A stretch of 64,000 nt of DNA, from positions 210,121,578 to 210,185,577 of the forward strand of contig NC_079147.1 of NCBI RefSeq assembly GCF_945859685.1. Direction: 5' to 3'. A program made the position numbers and the translations under genes. The stretch's first letter is position 1; the number at the start of each line of letters is the position of its first letter. Of this stretch, positions 1 through 10,119 are shown one piece after another. The stretch comes from Eupeodes corollae. Lineage: Eukaryota; Arthropoda; Insecta; Diptera; Syrphidae. A model generated the notes under the pieces. It was not told the origin of the DNA. It saw only the letters and a program-made list of their open reading frames with translations, and did no database searches.

Positions 1-239
1 TAGCTCAGTCTTAAAACTCATTATTTTGAGCTTTTGCTATCAATTTTATGCAAAATCGTTTTGAGACAAAACCCACTAAAATGTGAACGATCTCATGCAG
101 AAAGAAAGCATTATATCATTTAAATGAGGTAAAGCTTGTAAAATGTTGTGACTGGAAATTTGTTGTCTCAGGACCGCCATTGGCTAAATATTTACATAAA
201 TTTGTTTGCTCCTTTTGAGTCAACAGGAAATTTTTAGAA

Positions 240-505
240 TCGTTATAGGTTTACACCAACGCAAGTTAAAATCCTAACGAATTATTTTTGTGAAAATCGC
301 GATACTTTTCGTGGCGGTCGATTAACAAATAAGACCAGAATAATGGTGTTTTTACGATTTGGTAGTGATCCCGGATTTCAAAGCGGTATTGAGCGGTATT
401 GTCGAAGATTTTGGAATCGATCAAAGCACAGTTTCCAGGATTATTGTCGAAGTAGCTGAGAAAATTTTAATGAGGAAAGAGGAGTGGATCAAGTTTTCCC
501 AATAC
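240..505 (+). pseudogene. PIF/Harbinger transposase fragment (N-terminal part)
   Basis: Conceptual translation gives, in order, a basic segment (FRGGRLTNKTRIMVFLRF), the motif DPGFQSGI, then FGIDQSTVSRIIVEVAEKIL and EEWIKF. This order (helical segment, GF.....DF....STVSR, W..FP) is typical of the region before the DDE nuclease in PIF/Harbinger transposases. The piece is short, has no start codon, and is broken by a perfect 10-bp tandem duplication (382-391 repeated at 392-401) that shifts the frame between DPGFQSGI and VEDFGID. The DDE domain is not seen downstream. In the family this protein cuts and moves the element; this copy cannot. Assignment is from remembered motifs, not a search. Confidence 0.72.
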
Positions 506-1003
506 GGTAGAGGATAAAGATGCTGCAAAAATAATGCTCGCTCTTACCTTCAAGCCTGTTTAGAACGGAATTCGAATTTTCCTCCGTTGAATAAATCCCA
601 TCACTCTTTTTCCCATTGCTTGAGTTTAATTTTTTTGTTCCCAGTTTTGTTTTTGTCATATTTGTCTTTAAGTCTTGGCTTTTTGTCAAATAAAAAGTAT
701 TTTTCTTAATAAAATTAATAAGAAAACTATTAACATCTTATCCGCTACGCTTTTACTATCACTACTTTCACATGAAGAAGCCACTTTAGAAATGAAGGTT
801 ATTTTGAGACAGAGATAATAAGATGAGTCAAACCTCTTGCATACCAAAATGAGCTTTGTCTCATTGCATATTCTGAATCTCATAAGCTTGAGCTCAGACT
901 TTCAGCTACCGACCAATGCCTTTCCTTGAATATTTCACATCCCTGCCACATAAATTCAAGTTGTGGTATTTGGGCTGGGTTGGGAATCAAGATTACATTA
1001 ATA
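506..1003. other. AT-rich stretch without recognisable features
   Basis: No reading frame with family resemblance, no TIR pair and no tRNA-like motif was seen. Short open frames on the minus strand here are low-complexity (K/N/S-rich) and look incidental. Confidence 0.5.
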
Positions 1004-1055
1004 GTAGACATATGTACCCAAGAGGTACAAATAGCAGACATATGTACCCAAGAGG
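1004..1055. repeat. 30-bp direct tandem duplication (two units)
   Basis: The string AGACATATGTACCCAAGAGG occurs at about 1006 and again at about 1036, a period of 30 bp. It lies immediately before a LINE 5'-end fragment. Probably replication slippage; no function is implied. Confidence 0.8.
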
Positions 1056-1067
1056 ACAAAGCCGTCC

Positions 1068-1226
1068 ACGGGTCTTTCTAAAAAACCTACCTCTGTCTAC
1101 GAACACCTACTCTTAACTTCCTGTGTTCAACATTGGGTGCATAGTACCTTAACTGATAATTGGATTCCAACGATAGCAAAAAGTTGTTGGTTGGTGGTTG
1201 CAAACAAGAGGGTGGGGGGGGGGGGG
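1068..1226 (+). mobile_element. 5'-end fragment of the RTE-like LINE family also present at 39.9 kb
   Basis: This stretch aligns by eye with 39,940-40,070: shared landmarks in the same order are CTCTGTCTA, CCTACTCT, AACAT.GGGTGC, TAGTACCT.AACT, GATTGG.TTC and GCAAAC.AGAG. At 39.9 kb the same sequence precedes an endonuclease/RT remnant, so it is most likely the 5' untranslated region of that family. It ends in a poly-G run (about 1213-1226), after which the similarity stops, so only the extreme 5' part is present here. Confidence 0.6.
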
Positions 1227-2120
1227 ATAGTTGTTTTAACTATGATAACTGTCTATCCAAACTTGTGACCGAGCTAAATGGAGTTTTTTTTTCAAAATAG
1301 TTCACAACGGACTGTAGCTACAGCTTAAATAATAAATTATTGCCTTTTCCAGTAATCATTACACAAAAATGTAATTATAAATATATTTTGTTCGTCAATT
1401 TCATTTACGTGATGATGTTGCAAAATAACTTCCTGAATTGCTAAGTTCTATTAAGTGCGCTTCTTTAAAAAAAAAATACATTACCTTCACTGTAATTTAA
1501 AAGTGCTTTCCTCCAAGAATTTAAGCAGTACTTAGTAAGTGTATTTTTCAATTACAATTACAAGTAATTAAAAAACATATTTTTTCAATTACAACTACTT
1601 CCTTCGCAAATACTTGTTCTTGTAATTAAGAAATGATCAATTACCAATTTCTTGTAATTAAAATCAAAGTCGAAATTAAATACCAAAAGTAAGATTGTTT
1701 CCTAACCCTGAAATCCAGGTAGTGTATTGTCTTGTTTCTATGTGAAACTCGTATTTAAAAATTAAAAAGATTTAAGTTCTGTAAAACAACAGATGATTTC
1801 CATTAGTTATAGTAAAACAAAACATTCATTATTAATTTTTTGGTGATCGATAATTTGTCATATTTCATAAGTCAATAAGACCTTGACGATTGTTGGGACG
1901 GTTTATTTTTAAGCTCTTTTGCAGTGAAAAGGTGTAATTTTAATTTGGCATTCATAAATGAAGATGCATCTCTTTTAACTCATATTTACGAGTAATTATT
2001 GATTGATTTTTATGTTTAAGTCACTGACAAATATTTATGTTTTTGGTTGGCAACTTTAGTTTGCAGGTTAAAGAAATTTAACCATTATCAGTGCACCGTT
2101 AACCGATTTTGCAAAATAAA
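1227..2120. other. AT-rich stretch without recognisable features
   Basis: Contains repeated AATTACAA/GTAATTAA-type words around 1490-1680 (simple cryptic repeats). No coding or element signal was seen. Confidence 0.5.
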
Positions 2121-2125
2121 ACGAG

Positions 2126-3030
2126 ATGGGCTCAGGTTCTTCAAGTGGGCATAATCAACCACCTGAAAGACAGCACAAAGTGGTTGCTCCAGCGTCGTCT
2201 CAAGAAACGTCAAGTACAGCAGTTGGAGCTATGGAGGTTACAGCTTTGAGACATATGATGGATGATATCATCTCTGCTACTTGATGACAAATTGAAAGAC
2301 ATGCCCACAAGAGCTGATATGGATGTAACACACTAGTAACACTCAGTTGCAGTCCCAGGTGAAGCAATTTGAAGCTCGATGCATTGCTTTGGAACGAAAA
2401 ATCGAGCAATTGGAAATGAAAGCCAACGAAAAAAATATCATCGTCCTTTTTCCGAAAAACGGCGTAGAAGATGTGGGAGAGAAAGCCCAAAAGTGTTGCC
2501 TGGATCTGCGGCAAACTAATGAAGCCACGTTATTGCAACAACACGAGTTTTGCAATTGACGAATAATAACAAGACGGCTAATTTTGTTGTGAAACTCAAT
2601 AAAATAGAGGACGTAACACGATTGCTGGCTTCAACGAACAAACTTAAAAACACCAGAATATCCATTCATAGGGATTTACCACCTGCGGCTAGAGCTGTAT
2701 CGGAATCAGTTATGAGTTATGCAGCGCAAGCTTTGGGAGGTCGGAAATATGAACAAGTGGAAAAGTGCTCAGATTTAACATACAACGGATTTTCCACCTT
2801 CCTTCGAGTACCCCAAACTACATGATCATGCTGGAAACGGGTTAATCTCCTTAATTTATAAAAGCTATCAAGCTGCAGGCCGATTACATCCTCAAAGTTC
2901 TGGATATGCCAAGTTATCTCCCAAAGAAAGTAGTTCTTTAAAAAATCCAATACCGATGTGGATGGTTTAAAGACTGGATGGAACTAGCCGAGGAGATGGA
3001 TGTTGATCTAAACTATAGTAACCTTGCCTC
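2126..3030 (+). pseudogene. LINE ORF1-like (coiled-coil nucleic-acid-binding protein) remnant
   Basis: A start codon at 2126 opens a frame (MGSGSSSGHNQ...) that stops near 2284. After a frameshift comes a charged heptad-like segment (QSQVKQFEARCIALERKIEQ) leading into KANEKNIIVLFP, and in the next frame NKTANFVVKLNKIEDV, TNKLKNTRISIHRDLPPAAR and later DWMELAEEMDVDLNYSN. A coiled coil followed by ..KNIIV.. and an RRM-like F.V.....I..LL...KLK.T.I.I..DL is the layout of L1-type ORF1 proteins of non-LTR retrotransposons. These coat the element RNA. At least two frameshifts and stops disable it. It ends where the oppositely oriented LINE at 3031 begins, so it was probably cut by that insertion. 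Confidence 0.7.
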
Positions 3031-3239
3031 TTTTTTTTTATAATAAACACATACTCAAGGGGATATCACTACCCTTATTATGCAGAGGCACAGTGTGAGC
3101 ACTAGGAAGAGGAGAGAGGGTTTAAGAGGAGATGTCGGTGCACATTGGTTTTGAATTCCTGAATATTGCAATGACTAGGTAAGACAGAGTGTGGTAAGGC
3201 ATTCCACATTCGCGTAGTGCGGCTAAAGAACGAATATTT

Positions 3240-3914
3240 TTACTTGACAGTACGGCCGAAGTTGGGCTCGAGGGTATACTGATGAGCATTCCTAGAAGCG
3301 CGAGTATTACGGTTGAACTGTTTAAGGGGAGGAATGCAACTGGCTATTTCACTAGAGCATAAGCCGTTAAAATAACGGTAAAAAAGGGTCAGACAAGAGA
3401 CCTTACGGCGATGTTCAAGTGAAGTAAATGAACTTGTGATGATATTATCATCTATCAATTTAAATGCTCTACGTTCAATACTATCCAAGAGGCTTAAGTA
3501 AGTTGCAGAAGCACCAGCCCAGATATGGGAGTTATACTCAAGCTTTGGATGTATGTAAGTCTTGTAGATAATAGCTAGATCAGAAGGGGTAAAATATTTC
3601 TTGCATCGCCTAAGGAAACCCAAACACCTTGCGGCATTTTTGGCGACATCCCGTGTGTGAACGTTCCACAAAAGGTGGTTGGTGACACACATACCGAGAA
3701 TATCGAAGTGTTCAGTCTTATTGATGCAAGTGCCATCCATGGATAATGACAATGGGGGTATATCACGCTTTAACGATACAAGACAGCATTGGGTTTTCGA
3801 AGCATTAAATTCCCACATCCAAAGAAGAGGGATGTGAATCCGAAAACGAATATGAAAAGCTAAGAGTAAAATGAGAAAGAGTGTTGGAGATAGAGCCCTG
3901 GGGCACACCAGCAT
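3240..3914 (-). pseudogene. Family A copy 1: RT thumb and C-terminal segment
   Basis: After the deleted palm the frame reads NASKTQCCLVSLKRD, ILGMCVTNHLLWNVHTRDVA, KNAARCLGFLRRCKKYFTPS, then YKTYIHPKLEYNSHIWAGAS and SLLDSIERRAFKLIDD. This is the LINE thumb (L..I..RP..EY...IW) and C-terminus. It ends near RNTRASRNAHQYTLEPNFGR; the next residues (RDSFF...RMWNALP) are read in another frame below 3240. The same C-terminus is found at 53,737-53,994, so the family has at least three copies here. Confidence 0.82.
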
Positions 3915-4206
3915 TTATTTTGTGGTTTTCAGACTTGAATCCATCTAATCCGACTTGTATTGAACGATTCGAAAGGTAATTACTAATCCAATGAAGCAGG
4001 GATTCATGAAAACCTAAAGCACGCGTTTTCGATAAGAGAGCCTGATGCCAAACCCAATCAAATGCTTTTGAAATATCTAATCTTACTTTCTCCAAAACCG
4101 TGTAAAGATTTGTTCCACTGTTGAGTGAGATGAACCATGAGATCACCAGTGGACCTATTGCTACGAAAGCCGTATTGCCGGGCATTAAGAAGCTTTCGAT
4201 CTTCAA
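3805..4206 (-). pseudogene. Family A copy 1: reverse transcriptase palm with catalytic motif deleted
   Basis: Shows DISKAFDWVWHQALLSK (first catalytic Asp region), GFHESLLHWISNYLSNRSIQ and NAGVPQGS. After PQGS the frame slips and the conserved F/YADD block is missing: sequence passes from ...NTLSHF almost directly to LSFSYSFSDSHPS, which in copy 2 lies after the ADD position. A second shorter gap follows before EFNASKTQCC. The missing Asp pair means this RT could not work even with frames restored. Confidence 0.8.
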
Positions 4207-4690
4207 GATATTTCTTGAGCTGATAATTAATCAGCGTTTCCATGACCTTGGAAAGAAGGGACGTAAGTGCAATCGGTCGGTAGTTAGAGGGTGAGGAAGA
4301 TTCGCCTTTTTTGGGAATAGGCTGGACAAATGCCGTTTTCCATCCGCTCGGAACCAGACCTGAGGAGTAGAACAGATGGAAAAGCTTACGCAGTGGTTTT
4401 GTCAGCGTTGAAGAACACCTCTTTAGAACAATAGCGGGGATACCATCCGGACCAGCGGATTTATGTGTGTTAAGATCTCTTAGGACTCTTGCCACAGTAC
4501 AAGTGCGAAAAAAGATTGGTCCCATCGAATCACTTACTCGCTCAAGTACAGGCGGAGTCATGACACCCACTGGCAGCGTAGAATTGGCGGCGAACTGCTT
4601 AGCAAAGAGATTATCTTTCTCTAAAGAGCTAACAAAAGGAGTGTCATTGACAACGAGCGTAGGAACCGAAGAAGAGAAAGAATTCCTCAT
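4058..4690 (-). pseudogene. Family A copy 1: reverse transcriptase, fingers and early palm
   Basis: Contains LRDLNTHKSAGPDGIPAIVL, WKTAFVQPIPKKGESSSPSN followed by YRPIALTSLLSKVMETLIN, then ARQYGFRSNRSTGDL. These are RT blocks 0-2 of LINEs (K..GPDGIP, W....PIPK.G....NYRPI.LTS...K..E, QYGFR..RST). The next block (DISKAFDWVWH) lies in another frame at 3805-4206, so the gene is frameshifted near 4080. The reading from block to block is otherwise continuous, which points to a modest age. Confidence 0.85.
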
Positions 4691-4695
4691 GTTTT

Positions 4696-5283
4696 TTACA
4701 AATGACCAAACATTTTTACTGTTTTTGGGACATTGCAGTATTTTTTGCCGTAACTTTTGGTCATGTAAAAATTTGGTCCGTCGAATATGGGCGTTGCAGG
4801 CCTTCCTGGCATGTTTGAACTTTTTCGGCTTTCCTCAGTACGGTTGGCTTTATAGCAACGGAAACTAACTTCTTTGGCCCTAATAACCTCTTTACAGCTC
4901 GCATCGAACCATGCGTTTTCCTTGGGTCTGATGTTTTTGACCATATTCGGGATAAAAGTTCTCATTCCCTGGAGAATCAAACTTGTGATCATATCAGCGC
5001 TGGCGTCAACGTCACTCTCGAAGAAGCATAGTGACCAGTTAAAAATCCTGAAGTAATTATTGAGACCGTCCCAGTTGGTTTTCTCGTATTGCCAAACGGT
5101 TCTCTTAGGAGCTCTTTCTTTAACTGGACAGTTTTGACACGAGAAATTTGCTGATATATTACAATGGTCAGATGTGCCTAGGGGAGATAGAACACTAACA
5201 GTGTACTTATCAGGGTCAGAGGTAAGAAACAAGTCAAGAGTGTTTTCTGCTCGACCTTCAACGTCCGATATTCGGGTGGTCAA
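4696..5283 (-). pseudogene. Family A copy 1: endonuclease C-terminus and linker to RT
   Basis: Begins with TRISDVEGRAENTLDLFLTS and contains LSPLGTSDHCNISANF, where SDH is the conserved catalytic motif at the end of APE endonucleases. It continues with PKRTVWQYEKTNWDGLNNYF and then the basic linker ENAWFDASCKEVIRAKEVSF. The last part aligns with the start of family A copy 2 at 35,745. The frame ends at 4696 close to the RT fingers, which follow in another frame. Confidence 0.8.
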
Positions 5284-5830
5284 GCTGAGTTAGGTGGTTC
5301 AATTCAGCGAAGATTTCTGCACACACTCCATCGGGTGTTGTCTGGCCTGAATGTTGAAGCCATGATGAATTGTATGCATTAAAATCGACCGTAACAACGA
5401 TTTCAGTGTGAGGATAGGACGAAACAATTCTTTGGATGGAATCAGACAAAGCATCAAATTCACGAGAAGGTGATACTCTGTGTAAATTTGGGCTTCGATA
5501 AAGGAAGCAGTAGTGAATGATATGCTTATTTACGGAGAATTTAAACCACATATAATTAAAAAAAGAATTGGTGCATAGGCCATATTGTGGTAAGAGCTGA
5601 TAAGCAACATCATTCCTAATGTATATGGCGAGGCCATCGTGGGAAAAGAATAAAGGCACCAAGCTATACCCATGAATAAAAAATTCAGCAGGAGCGGAAT
5701 CCTCACCCACTTGAGTTTCATTTAGTGCCAAAACAGCTGGCCGGTATGAAACAGTATGGCGGTATGCCAACAAAAAATTTGCCCTTAGCCCACGAATATT
5801 ACACTAATCTACTCTGAAATGTCCAGTCAT
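5258..5830 (-). pseudogene. Family A copy 1: AP-type endonuclease N-terminal part
   Basis: Reading from a possible start at 5830 (MTGHFRVD, then an in-frame stop) gives CNIRGLRAN, PAVLALNETQV, the segment DGLAIYIRNDV, LYRSPN and TEIVVTVDFNAYNSSW. These match the order of the APE endonuclease of LINEs: N.RGL/N, LNET (catalytic Glu), Y.R..N and GDFNA (here VDFNA, with the usual Gly replaced). The family role is nicking target DNA to prime reverse transcription. The frame breaks near 5270 and resumes in another frame. Confidence 0.8.
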
Positions 5831-5990
5831 TGCAAAATAAAAAAAAATGTCTAAAACTAATACAGATAGAGATGAGAAATAAAATTCACTGAATTGAAAC
5901 ACAGAATAATTATCAATACCCTTCACTGTTAGTGTTATGCCTTAGCAGTGACGAGAACCGAACCGTCCCTGTGATGCAAAACAGTAAATT

Positions 5991-6340
5991 CAATAAAAAT
6001 AATCTGCTGTACGGAAGCCAACTTTATATAGGCTAATAGCTCGATTGGATAAAGAATCAAGAACACCATACACGGAGGAAGCCAAAAGCTCACTGCACCG
6101 CATAATTTACAGTAGAAGAAACTACTCCCACGACAGATAAACCATAGACCAAATTTCTTGCACGTTCCGGCTTAGAGGAGAACTCCTTAATCTGAACTAC
6201 ATTCCTCATCGTGGGGACTTACCGATTTTATGCAATCTGTGCAACTTGAAGGATCGCGAGGATGTTTTTCATTTTGCTAGATGATGTGCAATATTTAGAG
6301 AAATTTAATTAAAATCTATTTATTTTAAATGGAATTAGGA
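5991..6340 (+). pseudogene. LINE C-terminal fragment
   Basis: In the + strand, 6160-6300 translates as FRLRGELLNLNYIPHRGDLP, ILCNLCNLKDREDVFHFAR and CAIFREI. The C..C....ED..HF...C pattern followed by I.R.I is the zinc-binding tail at the C-terminus of many I/jockey-type polyproteins. It has the same strand as the ORF1 remnant at 2126-3030, so the two could be ends of one older element split by family A copy 1; this is inference, because the intervening RT is not present. Confidence 0.55.
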
Positions 6341-7680
6341 GTTGCATTTGAATATTTTTCTATGATTTCTCAACCCAAAAATTAAAAAAAAATTGTATAT
6401 AAAATAATATTTTAGTTTACAATTAAATGATTTGTCTATAAAACTTTGAACTCTCACTCTGCACGCACCTTTATACCCAACAGCCACTTTTGAAATATTC
6501 AATAAATACGTTTTTTCAATAGCAAACGACCGACTTATGTAAAAAATAAACGTTATATTAAAAAATATTTACTCCAGTTTAAAATGAATTGGTCAACTTC
6601 TCAGTATAAACAAAAACTGGTCATAAATCGACTCAATCAAATCCCAACCCATACTTAATCTTTTATTCTATGCAACACTTTTAATCATCATCGAAGACCT
6701 CTTCATACTCCTGTGGAATTTAAATTACTTCCCAATCACTGAATCCCACTTAATTTTGTATTCGAGAGTTAGAAGACCATAAATGCAAAAACCTATCGCA
6801 AGCCAAAAGCTATTATAATAAATAATAAATTCTATCTTTCAACTAAATTATTCAGTGAATGTGGGTTGTAATATTTAGCCCGATATCCCCGTTTAAAACC
6901 ATAATCAAACTCATATAACGAATCCCAATGATGAGCTTATACATATCTTAGCTTGCAATCTTTTCCACAAGGAAGTGTGCCACTGATAGCTACGTATACA
7001 AGTATTTAATATTATACTTTTTATTTAGAACACCGCCTCACAATTTACGGTATATACAAACTATCATCTCGCCCCAACGAACTAACCACGACATAAGATC
7101 AGACCAGTGGACGGAAACTTGCATATCCTGATTCGAAAACAAGTTCAAGAAATCCATCCATCCATTTATTAGTACACCACACATTTGACTAACGTTCTAC
7201 AAACCGCAAAACAAATACAAAACATGGAGGTCAATTAGTGTTTCCATTCATACCAGAAAAACAAAACAAAAATAACACAATATTCACATTGATCTTCATT
7301 TTGAAACATTTTGCAGTTATTTTTTGCCTGTGCAAATTAACGGAATCTGAAACCTATGACCTAGCATCACATTTCAAAAAATTATAATTTGATAGCTAAA
7401 TTGATGATTAATCGAAGTGACTTAGTAAGAATTTAACTTTGATAAGCAAATTTTCTATATTTGAATCGTGTTGACCAGTTTTTCAAGTTTTCCTAACCGA
7501 CCACATGACGATCAATCTGAAATTAATCCCTTACCAGCCGCAATAATTTCTTTTGATAATCGAAAAAGATGAATACTCTTTTCTCGTGAGGTGGAAAAGA
7601 TGTTTTTTCAACAGTGGAACAATGTTACATTGGAGTTAGGTAAAATTTTAAAAAGTAAAATTACATTTAAAAATTTTTAA
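6341..7680. other. AT-rich stretch without recognisable features
   Basis: No coherent protein similarity, TIR pair or tRNA-like motif was seen in either strand. Confidence 0.5.
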
Positions 7681-7800
7681 TACAGGGTGTGTCACGGGAA
7701 TAGGTCTTAAAATATATGGGGTTTTGTAGACGTAGGTTATTTGTGAGTAAGTCGGAAAAGCTGTCATGCGATCCGTTAGATAATGAAATTTAGTTCCCAC

Positions 7801-8172
7801 AATTGAGCAGTGGAGTGTCCTTTACTGCTCGAGTACGACACATTTGTCAAAAACAACGAATCGGTATTGAAAGAACAGCGTGAATTTATAATAAATTTTA
7901 ACATTTGCCGTCACGGTGCGATTGCCGACCCAAAAACAATTGAGAGATTCGTCACTGCTTTTCTAACAGCGGGAATAATTACAAAAAAGCCATCTGTACT
8001 TATTGTAACATATCGCAAAAATATGGAAAGTGTAAGAGCCGCTGTTCTCAAAGTCCATGATTTTCACTGCGCAAACAAGCTCAGGGTTTACAAATTAATC
8101 GTTCTTCCGGTCGACGCATCGTCAAGTGTGAGTTGAACTTCTATCCTTATAAGTTGACAGTTCTTCAAAATT
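7801..8172 (+). pseudogene. mariner transposase, N-terminal DNA-binding part
   Basis: Recognisable pieces are EQWSV (7804), KNNESVLKEQREFIINFNIC, a helix-turn-helix tail (KTIERFVTAFLTAGIITKKP), RKNMESVRAAVLKV and, in a shifted frame, SSGRRIVKCELNFYPYKLTV. This is the order in mariner-family transposases (paired helix-turn-helix, ...RR.L...L...PYK...). The initiating ATG reads ATT here, and two frame shifts are needed, so it is dead. The following residues leading to the first catalytic Asp are absent, replaced by the LINE. Confidence 0.82.
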
Positions 8173-9537
8173 GTTTTCTTTTATTTTTTATTGAGACATA
8201 TTCAATCAGTTTTCAGTTACAATAATATTCAGTTTTGCTTGCCTTAAGATTTGTCTGTGAGTAACTTCAAATTAATAATTTAACGGTTTCTAGAAATATA
8301 TTGCTCTAATTTCAGTTGCTTGCTCCCGACAACTATAGCTGCTTTGCTCTTTACTGGCTGATAATAACTTACAGACTAGGACTAAAACTAAGCTTACAAC
8401 TAAATAAAACTAAACCGTAATAGATTAAGGTACAGGCAAAAAACCCAGAATAATCTTCTGATTACACCGAGTTCAGCAGTTGACTGAGCCTTGACCCACT
8501 TCCGGTTAAGAATAAGACTCGTCTCTATGCGATCTATTACCTTATTATAGAATACTCTGACGATTAAAATTGTAGGTTTTATGTTAATAACATTTGTACA
8601 TAAACCTTTTTTAAATCAACCTGTATAATTCAAAGAAGGTGCTTTTTCAAAGAACGGAAATGAACCCGAATTCGTATCTGGTCTTAAAAGAGCGATTGAC
8701 CCTTCGTTGAGACAATTGAACGGCGAAAGGTAAAAGTTGGCATTAACACTGCCAGTGGTGTTCGATTCTATTAAGGATCCTATTAGTGGGTTTGAATGAG
8801 AGATTGTGCGCTCTATCTTTTTCAAAAATAGGTCTGTTTGGAACTGCATGTCGGGTGTTACTTGTGTTGAATCGTAGATTGTTTTGTTGGAATACTATTT
8901 TTTATTTGGTTTTCTAAAAAGTCCGTAGCATCGTCGCAGGATCTGTAGTTCAAATTTCTCGAATTAATCCAAGTGCAGAAACCGTATGTAAGAATGAGTC
9001 TTATTAATGTCTTATACATTAGAATGTTGGTGTTCTTTTGCAGCAGATTCGATTAAAATAGTATTTTCAATGAACCAGCTGCCATTTTTTCAGGTTTATA
9101 ATCATCCTACCCTGTTTATCAAAGAGGAATCCGTTTTAAAGCTTGACTCCAAGATACTTGGTTTCTGAACGTAACGGTATTTCAAAATTATTATTGTAAG
9201 ATTAAGGGATTTACACTCTTTAACTGCAAGGTAATGTCCTTTCCCGCTCGTATTTCTAAAGCAAGTCAATCCACATTTTCTAGGGTTAATTTTTAGTCAC
9301 CATTTCTTAAAATAATTTTCCACGAGTGGTAGTCTTTGCTTAATTTTGTTAAGGACTAAGGTTGGTCGAACATCACTTGCGAATACAATTGAGTCATCAG
9401 CATAGTGAATAGAACCCGGTTCATCTGATGTGGGATATGAAAGAGGGAAATCATACAAAAAGATATTAAACAAAAGTGGGCTTAAAATAGACCCTTGAGC
9501 GACGCCTGTATTAACGGGGAAAAATACATTATTTGAG
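8173..9537 (-). mobile_element. 5'-truncated LINE (jockey-like) nested in the mariner element
   Basis: On the minus strand: NTGVAQGSILSPLLFNIFLY, HYADDSIVFASDV with the catalytic YADD intact, then INPRKCGLTCFR and, after stops, LRRCYGLFRKPNKK, YDSTQVTP and a C-terminal segment (8616-8849). The 3' end is A-rich (complement of 8174-8193). The 5' end is inside the RT at PQGS, the usual 5' truncation. It sits between two parts of the mariner transposase, so it arrived after the mariner. I found no clear target-site duplication. Confidence 0.78.
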
Positions 9538-10040
9538 GTGTTATTTTTGAGTAATAAAGCGCATTTTCACTTTGATGGTTTTGTAAGCAAAATTTTAGTT
9601 ATTATGCTGCTGTAAATGCTCAAAGCCTTCATAAACGACGGTTGCATAGCTTTAAAGTGGCTGTTTGGTGTGCAGTTTCAAAAAAATATATCATTGGTTC
9701 TTACTTTTTTGAGCAAAAAGGAAACACCGTGAATGTCAATAGTGCCCGTTACATTGACATGCTAAACAACTTTTTTTAAATTAAATAGAAGAAGGAGAAC
9801 TATCAACCCGTCAAATGTCTGCTTTTAACAAGATGGAGCACCTCATCACACTGCGATCGCTACAATGAACGTCGTCCGATGCAATTAAAACGGAAATTGC
9901 ATTAATAGACAAAAACTTGCTTCAACGCGTTCATTCAAATTTGTTGGATCGACTTTCTTTTTTCGCGTTACGAAAGCGATAGACGTCATTTGCTCGATTT
10001 TCTTTTCAAAACTTAAAATGGCACTTATTTGTGTATGATA
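9538..10040 (+). pseudogene. mariner transposase, catalytic part
   Basis: The translation resumes with SNKAHFHFDGFVSK, where the family has S/T-D-E-A-H-F: the first catalytic Asp codon has become Asn and the next Glu has become Lys. It continues with KVAVWCAVSKKYIIGSYFF, NTVNVNSARYIDMLNNFF, and, after frame shifts, QDGAPHHTAIATMNVV, which carries the second catalytic Asp (DGA.HHTA). Further residues run to the right TIR. Loss of the first Asp and several shifts make the enzyme inactive. Confidence 0.82.
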
Positions 10041-10119
10041 AAATATTAATAAAATAATTGTGCGTCTAAAACATCATGACTTATTTGTTTTTGTCCCCAT
10101 TCCCGTGAACCACCCTGTA

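Larger units (their letters stand above)
3031..5990 (-). mobile_element. Non-LTR retrotransposon, family A copy 1 (CR1/Jockey-like group)
   Basis: On the minus strand the order is endonuclease, linker, reverse transcriptase, C-terminal segment and A-rich tail, the normal LINE order. The 3' end reads CCCCTTGAGT...TTTATTATAAAAAAAA at about 3031-3065 (minus strand). The same terminus occurs in two other copies in this window (about 37,440-37,480 and 54,030-54,075), which fixes the 3' boundary. The 5' boundary near 5990 is approximate. Frameshifts, stops and two internal deletions in the RT palm make it inactive. Clade is not certain; RNase H is absent. Confidence 0.8.
7683..10117 (+). mobile_element. 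mariner-like DNA transposon with TIRs, interrupted
   Basis: The left end CAGGGTGTGTCACGGGAATA (7683) and the right end, whose complement is CAGGGTGGTTCACGGGAATG (ending 10117), form a terminal inverted repeat of about 20 bp. Both ends are next to TA (7681-7682 and 10118-10119), the Tc1/mariner target site duplication. Between them lies a broken mariner transposase in two parts, separated by a minus-strand LINE at about 8173-9537. Without that insert the element would be about 1.07 kb; about 100 bp of transposase appears to be missing at the junction. Confidence 0.88.
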
